From Bacteroides mediterraneensis (GTDB lineage Bacteria > Bacteroidota > Bacteroidia > Bacteroidales > Bacteroidaceae): a stretch of DNA of 64,000 bases. This document shows, one piece after another, positions 29,093 to 37,226 of this stretch. The position numbers were made by a program, and so were the translations under genes. The stretch is taken from positions 33,146 through 97,145 of the forward strand of contig NZ_JACJKA010000013.1 in NCBI RefSeq assembly GCF_016900355.1, written 5' to 3'. The first letter of the stretch is position 1. The number at the start of each line of letters is the position of its first letter. Under the pieces are notes generated by a model. It did not search any database. It was not told the DNA's origin and saw only the letters and a program-made list of their open reading frames with translations.

Positions 29093-29956
29093 ATGAATTC
29101 AGACACCCAACCGGTTTCATTCGACCCCATGAAAGTCATCTTTAACTACCAGAACGTATTTTTCAGTTTCTTCTATGACGATGCCGACGCCTGCGTGCAC
29201 CGCTCGCGCGAATATGCCATGAACTACGTGCTTTCGGGCGAAATGGTGCTCGACGACGGGAGCCGCCAGGTGCACGTGGGAAAAGGAGAGTGCGTGTTCA
29301 TTCCACGCGACCACCGGGTGACGATGTACAAGAAGACCTGCCACGGGGAGCAGTATTGCGGCATCTACCTATGCTTCACCCGTCCGTTCCTGCGCGAGAT
29401 GTACGGCAAATACGCCCTTCAGAAAGACCGGGCAGGGAAGACGGAGAAATTCACTCCCGGTGTGATGAAACTACCGCCTTCGGCCGAGATTGAGAGCCTT
29501 TTCGCCTCGATGACCCCTTACTTCAATCCCGAGGTGAAGCCGCAGGACGACGTGATGCGCCTGAAGCTGGAGGAAGGATTGCTGGCCTTGCTCCACACGG
29601 ACCGCTGTTTCATGACCGTGTTGTTTGATTTCAGTACTCCGTGGAAGATGGACATCCTCGACTTCATGAACCGGAACTACATGTACGAGTTCTCGCTCGA
29701 GGAGCTGGCGCACTACACGGGACGCAGCCTGGCCACCTTCAAGCGCGATTTCAAGAAAGTGAGTGATCTGACGCCCGAGAAATGGCTCATCCGCAAACGA
29801 CTGGAAGTGGCCTACCGCCTGATAAAGGAGGAACACCGGAAAGTGGTGGAGGTCTATGCCGAAGTGGGCTTCAAGAACCCCTCGCATTTCTCCACGGCCT
29901 TCAAGAAGCAATATGGCATCCCGCCTACGGCACTGGTGCCGCCGCTCCCAGTCTGA
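29093..29956 (+). CDS. AraC-family transcriptional regulator
   Basis: This 287-residue regulator has an N-terminal cupin-like sensing domain (about 15-165; MNYVLSGEMVLDDGSRQVHVGKGECVFIPRDH). The C-terminal domain carries two helix-turn-helix motifs (about 200-285): FSLEELAHYTGRSLATFKRDF and VVEVYAEVGFKNPSHFSTAFKKQYG. The gene is visibly richer in G+C than its core neighbours. It reads toward the alpha/beta hydrolase gene 93 bp downstream, but a terminator lies between, so a regulatory link is only an inference. Confidence 0.9.
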   Translation: MNSDTQPVSFDPMKVIFNYQNVFFSFFYDDADACVHRSREYAMNYVLSGEMVLDDGSRQVHVGKGECVFIPRDHRVTMYKKTCHGEQYCGIYLCFTRPFLREMYGKYALQKDRAGKTEKFTPGVMKLPPSAEIESLFASMTPYFNPEVKPQDDVMRLKLEEGLLALLHTDRCFMTVLFDFSTPWKMDILDFMNRNYMYEFSLEELAHYTGRSLATFKRDFKKVSDLTPEKWLIRKRLEVAYRLIKEEHRKVVEVYAEVGFKNPSHFSTAFKKQYGIPPTALVPPLPV

Positions 29957-29978
29957 GCCTTTCGGAAATGAAATTTGA

Positions 29979-30020
29979 GCCTCACAGAAATGCCTCTGTG
30001 GGGCTTTTGTGTTATCTTTG
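29979..30020 (+). terminator. Terminator of the araC-type gene, overlapping the next promoter region
   Basis: A 9-bp stem (29979-29987 with 29996-30004, one G-U pair) is followed by TTTT. TATCTTTG at 30013-30020, just behind it, matches the -7 consensus exactly and is probably the start signal for the hydrolase gene, without a clear -33 element. Confidence 0.65.
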
Positions 30021-30049
30021 CCTCCGTAGAAACATAGAAACTTGTAAAA

Positions 30050-31129
30050 ATGGATCATAAAATGTGGAAGACGTTGTGCGTGGCATCGGCGGCCTGGTTT
30101 CTGGCTACGGGCAGCCTTCCCGCCTCAACGCCGGATGTAAAAACGGAGGTGAAAATGGAAAGACAGAGTTTGAATCTCACGCAGGAATGGGACAAGGTGT
30201 TTCCCTTGAGCCCGAAGGTGAGCCACCGCAAGGTGACCTTTACGAACCGCTACGGCATCACCCTGGCGGCGGATATGTATGTGCCCAAAGAGGCCGAAGG
30301 CAAGTTGCCGGCCATCGCCGTGAGCGGACCGTTCGGGGCCGTGAAGGAGCAGTCGTCGGGGCTGTATGCCATGACACTGGCCGAACGGGGCTTCCTCACC
30401 ATCGCCTTCGACCCTTCGTACACGGGTGAAAGCGGAGGCGAACCACGCTATGTGGCTTCACCCGACATCAATACGGAAGACTTCTGTGCGGCGGTCGACT
30501 TCCTGTCCACTTGCGACCAGGTGGATGCTGGCCGTATCGGTATCCTGGGCATCTGCGGATGGGGAGGTATGGCCCTCAATGCGGCGGCCATCGATACCCG
30601 TATCAAGGCCACGGTGACCTCCACGATGTACGACATGAGCCGCGTCACGGCCAACGGCTATTTCGACGCCATGGATGCCGATGCCCGCTATGAACAGCGC
30701 AAACAGCTCAACGCCCAGCGCACGGAAGACTACCGCAACGGTACATACGCGCAGGCCGGGGGAGTGGTGGACCCGCTGCCCGCCGACGCGCCCCAGTTCG
30801 TGAAAGACTATCATGCGTATTACAAGACCCCGCGCGGCTACCACAAGCGCTCGCTCAATTCCAACAACGGGTGGAACAAGACCTCGGCCCTTTCGTTCAT
30901 GAACATGCTCCTGCTGAGCTATAGCGATGAGATACGCAGTGCCGTGCTGATGATTCACGGTGAGAAAGCCCATTCGCGTTACTTCAGCGAGGATGCCTTC
31001 AAGAAGCTCAAGGGCGACAACAAGGAGCTGCTCATCATCCCCGGTGCCAGCCATGTGGACCTGTACGACCGGATGGACGTGATTCCTTTCGACAAGATTG
31101 AGCAGTTCTTCCGTACGTACCTGAAGTGA
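30050..31129 (+). CDS. Exported alpha/beta hydrolase with a cysteine nucleophile motif
   Basis: This 359-residue protein has a signal-like N-terminus (WKTLCVASAAWFLATGSLPAS). The alpha/beta hydrolase nucleophile elbow, normally GxSxG, reads GICGWGG here with Cys169 in the nucleophile place. The catalytic His is likely His335 in GASHVDLYD. A Cys nucleophile is found in dienelactone hydrolases (GYCLGG), so a related C-C or ester hydrolase activity is possible; the true substrate is unknown. The start may be Met4 (MWKTL). The gene is G+C-rich, like the araC-type gene before it, and is followed by a hairpin terminator. Confidence 0.8.
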   Translation: MDHKMWKTLCVASAAWFLATGSLPASTPDVKTEVKMERQSLNLTQEWDKVFPLSPKVSHRKVTFTNRYGITLAADMYVPKEAEGKLPAIAVSGPFGAVKEQSSGLYAMTLAERGFLTIAFDPSYTGESGGEPRYVASPDINTEDFCAAVDFLSTCDQVDAGRIGILGICGWGGMALNAAAIDTRIKATVTSTMYDMSRVTANGYFDAMDADARYEQRKQLNAQRTEDYRNGTYAQAGGVVDPLPADAPQFVKDYHAYYKTPRGYHKRSLNSNNGWNKTSALSFMNMLLLSYSDEIRSAVLMIHGEKAHSRYFSEDAFKKLKGDNKELLIIPGASHVDLYDRMDVIPFDKIEQFFRTYLK

Positions 31130-31146
31130 GAAGTTTCCCCAGTTAT

Positions 31147-31184
31147 TCTCGGACTATATCGGAAGGATATAGAAACGAGATTTT
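31147..31184 (+). terminator. Terminator of the alpha/beta hydrolase gene
   Basis: TCTCG-GA-CTATATC pairs with GATATAG-AAA-CGAGA (31147-31160 with 31166-31180). TTTT follows. Confidence 0.75.
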
Positions 31185-31263
31185 AAACTGAATAAAAGTA
31201 ATGAGGAGTCTCAATACAGGGAAAAGGAAAGACCTGCTGAATTTATAGGTCGCCAATAAGAAG

Positions 31264-31313
31264 CTCCTGTTTTTAGTCATATAAATTCAAGCAAAGACTA
31301 AAGCAGGAGATTT
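31264..31313 (+). terminator. Second hairpin, terminator-like
   Basis: CTCCTG-TTTTTAGTC (31264-31278) pairs with GACTAAAGCAGGAG (31296-31309) with one bulge, and ATTTTCT follows. It lies 80 nt behind a complete terminator, so it either backs it up or ends a separate short transcript. Confidence 0.5.
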
Positions 31314-31419
31314 TCTACTTTTAAGGCTCTTCTCATAAGATTTTTATCTTAACGAATCTGTTTTGAGAAAACTTATTTTTGTGGATGCCTGATCTGAAAA
31401 GGTTGAGTTTCCCAAAATA

Positions 31420-31462
31420 AAAATGCATCCTGAAAGTAACGATGACTTTTGGGATGCATTTT
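31420..31462 (-). terminator. Terminator of the lon-tgt-lptF operon
   Basis: A perfect 11-bp stem (31420-31430 with 31452-31462) contains an inner AAAGT...ACTTT pairing. It lies 45 bp past the end of the permease gene on the minus strand. Confidence 0.7.
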
Positions 31463-31506
31463 CTTGTTGTAATATAAGAAATACTCGTGTGTGTATTTCC
31501 GTTGTC

Positions 31507-32682
31507 TTATTTCGGTGCCTTGCGGTAGAGGTAAATTGCAATGAACAGATACAGGATGTTCGGAATCCATACCGCGAGGTTGGGCGACGCGTTTCCGTTG
31601 ATGGCAAAGGTCGACGAAATGCTCTGGAACAGGATGTAGGAGAAGCTCAGGGCGATACCGATACCGAGGTGGAGCCCCATACCTCCTTTCCGTTTCTGCG
31701 ACGAAAGCGAGAGCCCGATGACCGTCAGAATGAAGGCCGCAAACGAGGTGGCGATGCGCCGGTAGTATTCCACTTCGAACACCTTGATGTTGGCGAACCC
31801 TCGTTGTTTCTGCTTGTCAATGTATTCCCGCAGCTGGGGACTGGTCATGGTTTCCTGCTGTCCTCGCGTAATCAGGAAGTCCTGCGGTTCCATGTTGATG
31901 ATGGAGTCCATCCGGTCGCCGCGGGTGATGGTCTCGCGCATGCCCTTCATCTCGCGGATCATGTAGTCCTTGATAATCCATCGGTGCACGGCCGTGGTGT
32001 CATAGGTGATACGGCGGGCCGTGAGGTGCGATACCAGCTTGTGGTCTTCAAACTTGTCGAGCGAGAAGCGGTAAGCCGTTTTGTTGTAGTCCTCGTAGCG
32101 CTCCATGTAGGCAATCACTCCCGTGTCCACCTCCAGCTGGATGTTGCGCACATAGTCCACCTTCTTCTTGTTCTTGTACACCTGCTCGAACTTGAGTCGC
32201 GTCACACTTCCCGTGGGGATGACTTCCGTGCTCAGCACGTAGGTCACGAGGGCGATGACGGCCGCCGAAATCATGTAAGGCACCATGAGCCGCTTGAAGC
32301 TCATGCCCGTGGAGAACATGGCAATGATTTCAGAGTTCTCCGCCAGCTTCGACGTGAAGAAAATCACGGCGATGAACACGAACAACGGGCTGAACAGGTT
32401 GGTGTAGTAAGGAATGAAGTTCAGGTAGTAGTCGAAGATGATGGCCTTGAGGGGCGCCTTGTTGTTGATGAAGGCGTCAATGTTTTCATTGATGTCGAAC
32501 ACCACGGCAATGGAGATAATCAGTGCGATGGCAAAGAAATAGGTGCCCAGGAACTTCACGATGATGTACCTGTCGAGCCGTTTCAGCCATTTCTTCTTGA
32601 ACGGGTTTCCTTTTAATTTTTTCAGCTGTTCCCTTCCTGCTTTCAGGTAGAAACGGAACAGCTGGGCCACATTGTGCTTCAT
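31507..32682 (-). CDS. LptF/LptG-family lipopolysaccharide export permease
   Basis: This 391-residue inner-membrane protein of the YjgP/YjgQ family has the typical topology: three N-terminal membrane helices (RYIIVKFLGTYFFAIALIISIAVVFDI, LFVFIAVIFFTSKLAENSEIIAMFSTGMSF, VIALVTYVLSTEVI), a large periplasmic beta-jellyroll (about 150-290), and three C-terminal helices (RRIATSFAAFILTVIGLSLS, LGIGIALSFSYILF, IPNILYLFIAIYLY). It would form, with LptB, part of the transporter that pulls LPS from the inner membrane. Whether it is LptF or LptG cannot be told. It starts 12 bp after tgt. Confidence 0.85.
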   Translation of the reverse strand: MKHNVAQLFRFYLKAGREQLKKLKGNPFKKKWLKRLDRYIIVKFLGTYFFAIALIISIAVVFDINENIDAFINNKAPLKAIIFDYYLNFIPYYTNLFSPLFVFIAVIFFTSKLAENSEIIAMFSTGMSFKRLMVPYMISAAVIALVTYVLSTEVIPTGSVTRLKFEQVYKNKKKVDYVRNIQLEVDTGVIAYMERYEDYNKTAYRFSLDKFEDHKLVSHLTARRITYDTTAVHRWIIKDYMIREMKGMRETITRGDRMDSIINMEPQDFLITRGQQETMTSPQLREYIDKQKQRGFANIKVFEVEYYRRIATSFAAFILTVIGLSLSSQKRKGGMGLHLGIGIALSFSYILFQSISSTFAINGNASPNLAVWIPNILYLFIAIYLYRKAPK

Positions 32683-32694
32683 ATCAAACTACAA

Positions 32695-33825
32695 TTACAA
32701 TCGGGTAGATAAACGTTTCACCATCATCGGTTTCCAGGTAGAGAAGTCGCCGGCGATGATGTGCTTGCGGGCTTCGCCCACGAGCCAGAGGTAGAAGGCC
32801 AGGTTGTGGATGGAGGCAATCTGGAGGGCAAGCAGCTCCTGGGCATGGAACAGGTGGCGCAGGTAAGCGCGGCTGTACATGGTGTCCACGTAAGAGGCGC
32901 CGTCGGCTTCGATGGGGGAGTAATCGTTCTCCCATTTCTTGTTGCGCATGTTCATGATGCCGTCTTTGGTAAAGAGCATGCCGTTTCGGCCGTTGCGGGT
33001 CGGCATCACGCAATCGAACATGTCCACTCCTCGTTCGATGCCTTCCAGGATGTTGACCGGAGTTCCCACGCCCATCAGGTAACGGGGCTTGTCGGTGGGC
33101 AATATCTCGTTGACCACCTCAATCATCTCGTACATCTTCTCCGTCGGTTCGCCCACGGCCAGTCCGCCGATGGCGTTTCCGTCGGCGTTCTTCGAAGCGA
33201 TGTATTCCGCCGAGCGCCGGCGCAGGTCGGGATACACACATCCCTGCACGATGGGGAAGAGCGACTGGTTGTAGCCGTACTTGGGCTCCGTCTCGTTGAA
33301 ACGGGCACAACAACGGTCGAGCCAGCGATGCGTGAGCTCCATCGACTTCTTGGCATAGTCATAGTCGGAGGTGCCGGGTGCGCATTCATCGAAGGCCATG
33401 ATGATGTCAGCCCCGATGGTGCGTTCAATGTCCATCACCCGTTCGGGCGTGAACAAATGTTTCGACCCGTCGATGTGCGAGCGGAACTCCACACCTTCTT
33501 CGCGCAATTTCCGGATGCCGGAGAGGGAGAAGACCTGGAAGCCCCCGCTATCGGTCAACATCGGGCGGTCGAAACCGTTGAACTTGTGCAATCCTCCAGC
33601 CCCTTCAATGATGTCGAGTCCCGGACGTAGGTAGAGGTGGTAGGTGTTTCCCAGGATAATCTGGGCCTTGATGTCGTTCTTCAGTTCGTGAAGATGCACC
33701 CCCTTCACCGTGCCGAGTGTGCCGACCGGCATAAAGATAGGGGTCTCAATCTGCCCGTGGTCGGTCGTAATCAGACCGGCGCGGGCATTCGATTTGGGAT
33801 CCGTATATTGTAACTCAAACTTCAT
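32695..33825 (-). CDS. tgt: Queuine tRNA-ribosyltransferase lacking the usual zinc cysteines
   Basis: This 376-residue TIM-barrel enzyme exchanges the wobble guanine of GUN-anticodon tRNAs for the queuosine precursor. Recognisable segments are MPVGTLGTVKGVHLHEL, LTDSGGFQVFS (Asp92) and MFDCVMPTRNGRNG (Asp271, the likely nucleophile). The zinc site, in most bacterial Tgt CxCxxC before YSRAYLHHL, reads GASYVDTMYSRAYLRHL (309-325) with no cysteine, although the distal His340 is kept. It overlaps lon by 4 bp (ATGA type) and precedes the permease gene. Confidence 0.93.
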   Translation of the reverse strand: MKFELQYTDPKSNARAGLITTDHGQIETPIFMPVGTLGTVKGVHLHELKNDIKAQIILGNTYHLYLRPGLDIIEGAGGLHKFNGFDRPMLTDSGGFQVFSLSGIRKLREEGVEFRSHIDGSKHLFTPERVMDIERTIGADIIMAFDECAPGTSDYDYAKKSMELTHRWLDRCCARFNETEPKYGYNQSLFPIVQGCVYPDLRRRSAEYIASKNADGNAIGGLAVGEPTEKMYEMIEVVNEILPTDKPRYLMGVGTPVNILEGIERGVDMFDCVMPTRNGRNGMLFTKDGIMNMRNKKWENDYSPIEADGASYVDTMYSRAYLRHLFHAQELLALQIASIHNLAFYLWLVGEARKHIIAGDFSTWKPMMVKRLSTRL

Positions 33826-36314
33826 TGTGCTGGGTTTTCTGGGTTCTTGTCTTTGTCTTCTTTCACGGTGAAATCAATGGCATCGGCCACCTTCTCGTCG
33901 GTCAGGGCCAGGCGGAGCACCTCCTTGATGTCCTTCACGTAGTGGAAGGTCATGCCCGTGAGGTACATCGGCTGGATTTCGTTGATGTCCTTGCGGTTCT
34001 CCTCACACAAGATGATGTCCTTGATGCCGGCACGCTTGGCGGCCAGAATCTTTTCGCGGATACCGCCTACCGGCAATACTTTTCCGCGCAGGGTGATTTC
34101 GCCTGTCATGGCCAGGTTGGCTTTCACTTTCCGCTGGGTCAGGGCAGAAGCCAGTGAGGTGACCATCGTAATACCGGCAGATGGGCCGTCCTTCGGGATG
34201 GCTCCTTCCGGCACGTGGATATGGATGTTCCAGTTGTCGAAGATACCTTCCGGCAAGTCAAGCAGATGGCTGTGTGCTTTCAGGTACTCCAGTGCCAGCA
34301 TAGCCGATTCTTTCATGACCGCACCTAAGTTTCCGGTCAAGGTGAGTTGTCCCTTTCCGCGGCTCAGGCTGGTTTCCACGAACAGGATTTCTCCGCCTAC
34401 CGCCGTCCAGGCCAGTCCGGTCACTACGCCGGCATATTCATTGCCTTGGTACTTGTCACGGGAGTATTCCTGCGGACCGAGGAATTTCTCGATGTCCTTC
34501 GGCTTCAGTTCGTGCGTTTCGGTAAATTCCCCGCTGGCGATTTCCAGGGCAATTTTTCGCATCACCTTGCTGATTTTCTTTTCCAGCTCGCGCACGCCGC
34601 TTTCACGGGTATAGTTCTCGATGATATATTCGATGGCCGGTTTGGAGAACTTCACGTGCTCCTTCTTCAAGCCGTTCTTTTCCATTTCCTTCGGAATCAG
34701 GTGACGGCGGGCAATCTCGATTTTCTCCTCGGTGATGTAGCCGCTCACCTCGATCAGTTCCATACGGTCGAGCAACGGAGTAGGGATGGTACCTAAGTTG
34801 TTGGCCGTAGCGATGAACATGACGTTCGACAAGTCGTAGTCGATGTCCACATAGTTGTCATGGAACGAGTTGTTCTGTTCCGGGTCGAGAACTTCCAGCA
34901 TAGCCGAACTCGGGTCACCGTGATTGTCGTTGCTCAGCTTGTCGATTTCATCGAGAATGATGACCGGGTTGGAAGTTCCCGCCTTGATCAGGCTCTTGAT
35001 GATACGTCCCGGCATGGCTCCGATGTACGTCTTGCGGTGTCCGCGTATTTCGGCTTCGTCGTGTACGCCACCCAGTGACATACGGACGTATTTCCGCTTC
35101 AGAGCTGTGGCAATGGAACGTCCTAATGAAGTCTTACCGACTCCCGGAGGACCGTAGAGGCAGATAATCGGTGATTTCAGGTCGCCTTTCAACTTCAGTA
35201 CGGCCAAGTATTCCAAAATACGTTCTTTTACCTTTTCCAGGCCATAGTGTTCCTTGTCCAGAATCTTTTTGGCATTCGGAATGTCAATCACATCCGTAGT
35301 GTAGACTCCCCACGGCAATGAAAGTAGGGTTTGCAGGTAAGTCAGTTGCACATTGTAGTCGGGCGATTGCGGGTTGATGCGTTCCAGCTTGGCGAGCTCA
35401 CGGTCGAAGATTTCCTTCACTTCGGGTTTCCAAAGCATGGTCTCGCTTTTCTTCTGGAGTTCGTCAATTTCATCGTCCTGTCCGTTACCCAATTCGTCCT
35501 GGATGTTCTTGATCTGTTGCTGGAGGAAGTATTCCCGTTGCTGGCGGTCCAGGTCTTCGCGCGTACGCATCTGGATGTTCTGTTTCAGGGTGGCCAGCTG
35601 AATCTGCTTGTTCAGGAGCTGGATCAGCCGGTACAGACGTGATTTCAGGTCGTTCATCTGCAATAACTCATACTTCTCGTTGATCGGGAAGGGGAAGTTG
35701 CCCGAAATAAAGTTGACCAGCACCTCATTGTTGTCCAGGTTCTTCAACGCAAAAGAAGTGTCCGGAGAAAGGTCATCTGAAAGTTCGATTACCTTGTTAG
35801 TCAACTCCTTGCAGGTGTCAATCAAGGTCTTGAACTCGTCCGATTTCTCATCTTTCATGTTCTCCTTGATGACAGACACCTTTCCCCGTAAGAAAGGACG
35901 GGTAGAGGTAATTTCTTCCAATTTCACCTTCGGACCCGTAGCCTGAAGGATGGCGGTAACGGTTCCACCCGGCATCTCAAATACACGGAGCACTTTTCCG
36001 ATGACCGCAATAGGGAACAGGTCCTTTTGCTTGGGAGCCTCCGTTTCGCCCACCTTTTGGGTGGTAATGACGATAGGTTCCTTGGTCTGAAGAGCCTGGT
36101 TCACCAGTTTAAGTGTGGGTTGCCGTCCCACATTGATCGGCATGACGATAGCAGGGAATATCATTAGGTTGCGCAAGGGCATGACGGGCAAATCCCCGGC
36201 CAGGTCTTCTTCCTTGGTATCCTCCGCAGGAATCGTTTCAATTTCTGCCATCATGGGGATGTCCTTGCCTTCTGCGCCAACCAGAATCTCATTGTTTTTT
36301 GTCTTTTTTACCAT
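33822..36314 (-). CDS. lon: ATP-dependent protease Lon
   Basis: This 830-residue AAA+ protease has an N-terminal substrate domain (about 40-240; LPVMPLRNLMIFPAIVMPI), a coiled coil, the ATPase with Walker A YGPPGVGKTS (387-396), and the Ser-Lys proteolytic domain (PEGAIPKDGPSAGITM with the catalytic Ser, then GIREKILAAKRAGI with the Lys). A lysine- and asparagine-rich C-terminal tail (KEDKDKNPENPAQ) follows. It is first in the lon-tgt-lptF/G operon and divergent from the tRNA methyltransferase gene. Confidence 0.97.
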   Translation of the reverse strand: MVKKTKNNEILVGAEGKDIPMMAEIETIPAEDTKEEDLAGDLPVMPLRNLMIFPAIVMPINVGRQPTLKLVNQALQTKEPIVITTQKVGETEAPKQKDLFPIAVIGKVLRVFEMPGGTVTAILQATGPKVKLEEITSTRPFLRGKVSVIKENMKDEKSDEFKTLIDTCKELTNKVIELSDDLSPDTSFALKNLDNNEVLVNFISGNFPFPINEKYELLQMNDLKSRLYRLIQLLNKQIQLATLKQNIQMRTREDLDRQQREYFLQQQIKNIQDELGNGQDDEIDELQKKSETMLWKPEVKEIFDRELAKLERINPQSPDYNVQLTYLQTLLSLPWGVYTTDVIDIPNAKKILDKEHYGLEKVKERILEYLAVLKLKGDLKSPIICLYGPPGVGKTSLGRSIATALKRKYVRMSLGGVHDEAEIRGHRKTYIGAMPGRIIKSLIKAGTSNPVIILDEIDKLSNDNHGDPSSAMLEVLDPEQNNSFHDNYVDIDYDLSNVMFIATANNLGTIPTPLLDRMELIEVSGYITEEKIEIARRHLIPKEMEKNGLKKEHVKFSKPAIEYIIENYTRESGVRELEKKISKVMRKIALEIASGEFTETHELKPKDIEKFLGPQEYSRDKYQGNEYAGVVTGLAWTAVGGEILFVETSLSRGKGQLTLTGNLGAVMKESAMLALEYLKAHSHLLDLPEGIFDNWNIHIHVPEGAIPKDGPSAGITMVTSLASALTQRKVKANLAMTGEITLRGKVLPVGGIREKILAAKRAGIKDIILCEENRKDINEIQPMYLTGMTFHYVKDIKEVLRLALTDEKVADAIDFTVKEDKDKNPENPAQ

Positions 36315-36365
36315 ATTTGTTTGTCGCTTCTGAATTAAGAAGGTTTTTTATTGTTCAAAACGGCA

Positions 36366-36397
36366 CAAAGGTAATCATTCTGCGCCTAATATGGAAA
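36366..36397 (-). promoter_or_regulatory. lon promoter
   Basis: On the minus strand TTTC (36397-36394), a 20-nt spacer and TACCTTTG (36373-36366) fit the Bacteroidota promoter, the -7 element exactly and the -33 element with one mismatch. The start codon is about 50 nt downstream. Confidence 0.6.
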
Positions 36398-36469
36398 CTA
36401 TTTACTTCAAATACCTGTTTATTATTTAAAAATAATATGAGGTGAGACTGCTTTCTGAGGGGTTTTCTG

Positions 36470-36477
36470 TATTTTTG
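36470..36477 (+). promoter_or_regulatory. Promoter -7 element of the tRNA methyltransferase gene
   Basis: TATTTTTG matches TAnnTTTG exactly, 23 bp before the ATG at 36501. No convincing -33 element was seen. Confidence 0.4.
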
Positions 36478-36500
36478 GCGAAAATTTTGAAAGAAGAAAT

Positions 36501-37217
36501 ATGCCGAATCCTTTTTTTCAGTTCAAGCAATTTGTGGTTTTTCATGATAAATGTGCCATGAAAGTGGGTACAGACGGAGTCTTGGTGGGCGCCTGGGCAC
36601 AGGTGGAAAGGACTTCCCGTATCCTGGATATTGGTACCGGAAGCGGACTGATTGCCCTGATGCTGGCCCAGCGCAATCCGCAGGCTTTTGTCACGGCGGT
36701 CGACATTGACGAAGCGGCCGTAGAACAGGCACGGGAGAACGTGGCCCGTTCCCCTTGGGCTGACCGGATGGAAGTGACCCAGTTGGACATCCGGAAGGCT
36801 CCGGAAGAGTGGAAAGGCCGTTTTGACGCAATCGTATCGAATCCACCCTATTTTGTGGAATCGGTGAAATGCCCGCAGGCCCAGCGGAACACGGCTCGGC
36901 ATACTGATGCGCTGGATTTTGAAGCACTTTTGGCAAAGGTTGCTTTCCTGCTCTCAGACGAAGGATGCTTTTCGGTGATACTTCCAGCCCAGGCGGCTTC
37001 TGATTTTGTAGCCTTAGCCCTGAAAGAGGGCTTGTCTCTTTCCCGTCAGACGTGGGTACATTCTCGTGCTGAACTTCCTCCGAAGCGTGTGTTGATGGCC
37101 TTTGTCAAATCGTCTTGCCTACAGACGGAAATCCGTCATTTAGCTATTGAGACCACACATCATGTCTATACGCCGGAGTTTAAGGAACTTGTCAAATCGT
37201 TCTACTTGGCCTTGTAG
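36501..37217 (+). CDS. trmN6: tRNA1(Val) (adenine-37 N6)-methyltransferase TrmN6-like
   Basis: This 238-residue S-adenosylmethionine-dependent methyltransferase has the SAM loop LDIGTGSGLIALMLAQR (about 38-54) and the N6-adenine motif NPPY (in IVSNPPYFVES). The start FFQFKQFVVFHDKCAMKVGTDGVLVGAW is typical of the YfiC/TrmN6 family, which methylates A37 of tRNA-Val. HemK-type enzymes share NPPY but not this N-terminus. It is divergent from lon and converges on the lipid kinase gene, whose end is 9 bp away. Confidence 0.88.
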   Translation: MPNPFFQFKQFVVFHDKCAMKVGTDGVLVGAWAQVERTSRILDIGTGSGLIALMLAQRNPQAFVTAVDIDEAAVEQARENVARSPWADRMEVTQLDIRKAPEEWKGRFDAIVSNPPYFVESVKCPQAQRNTARHTDALDFEALLAKVAFLLSDEGCFSVILPAQAASDFVALALKEGLSLSRQTWVHSRAELPPKRVLMAFVKSSCLQTEIRHLAIETTHHVYTPEFKELVKSFYLAL

Positions 37218-37226
37218 CAGGAAAGG

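Larger units (their letters stand above)
31130..31506. other. 377-bp intergenic region with three hairpins
   Basis: This gap between convergent genes holds the hydrolase terminator (31147-31184), a second, separate hairpin (31264-31309) and the terminator of the lptF/G-type gene (31420-31462). The 80-nt stretch between the first two contains small inverted repeats (GACCT...AGGTC at about 31230-31250). No coding frame is convincing. It could hold a small RNA, but I found no promoter matching the consensus. Confidence 0.5.

Noticed and set aside
32695..36314. Possible frameshift at the lon-tgt junction
   Set aside because: The 4-bp ATGA overlap with both proteins full length is normal translational coupling.
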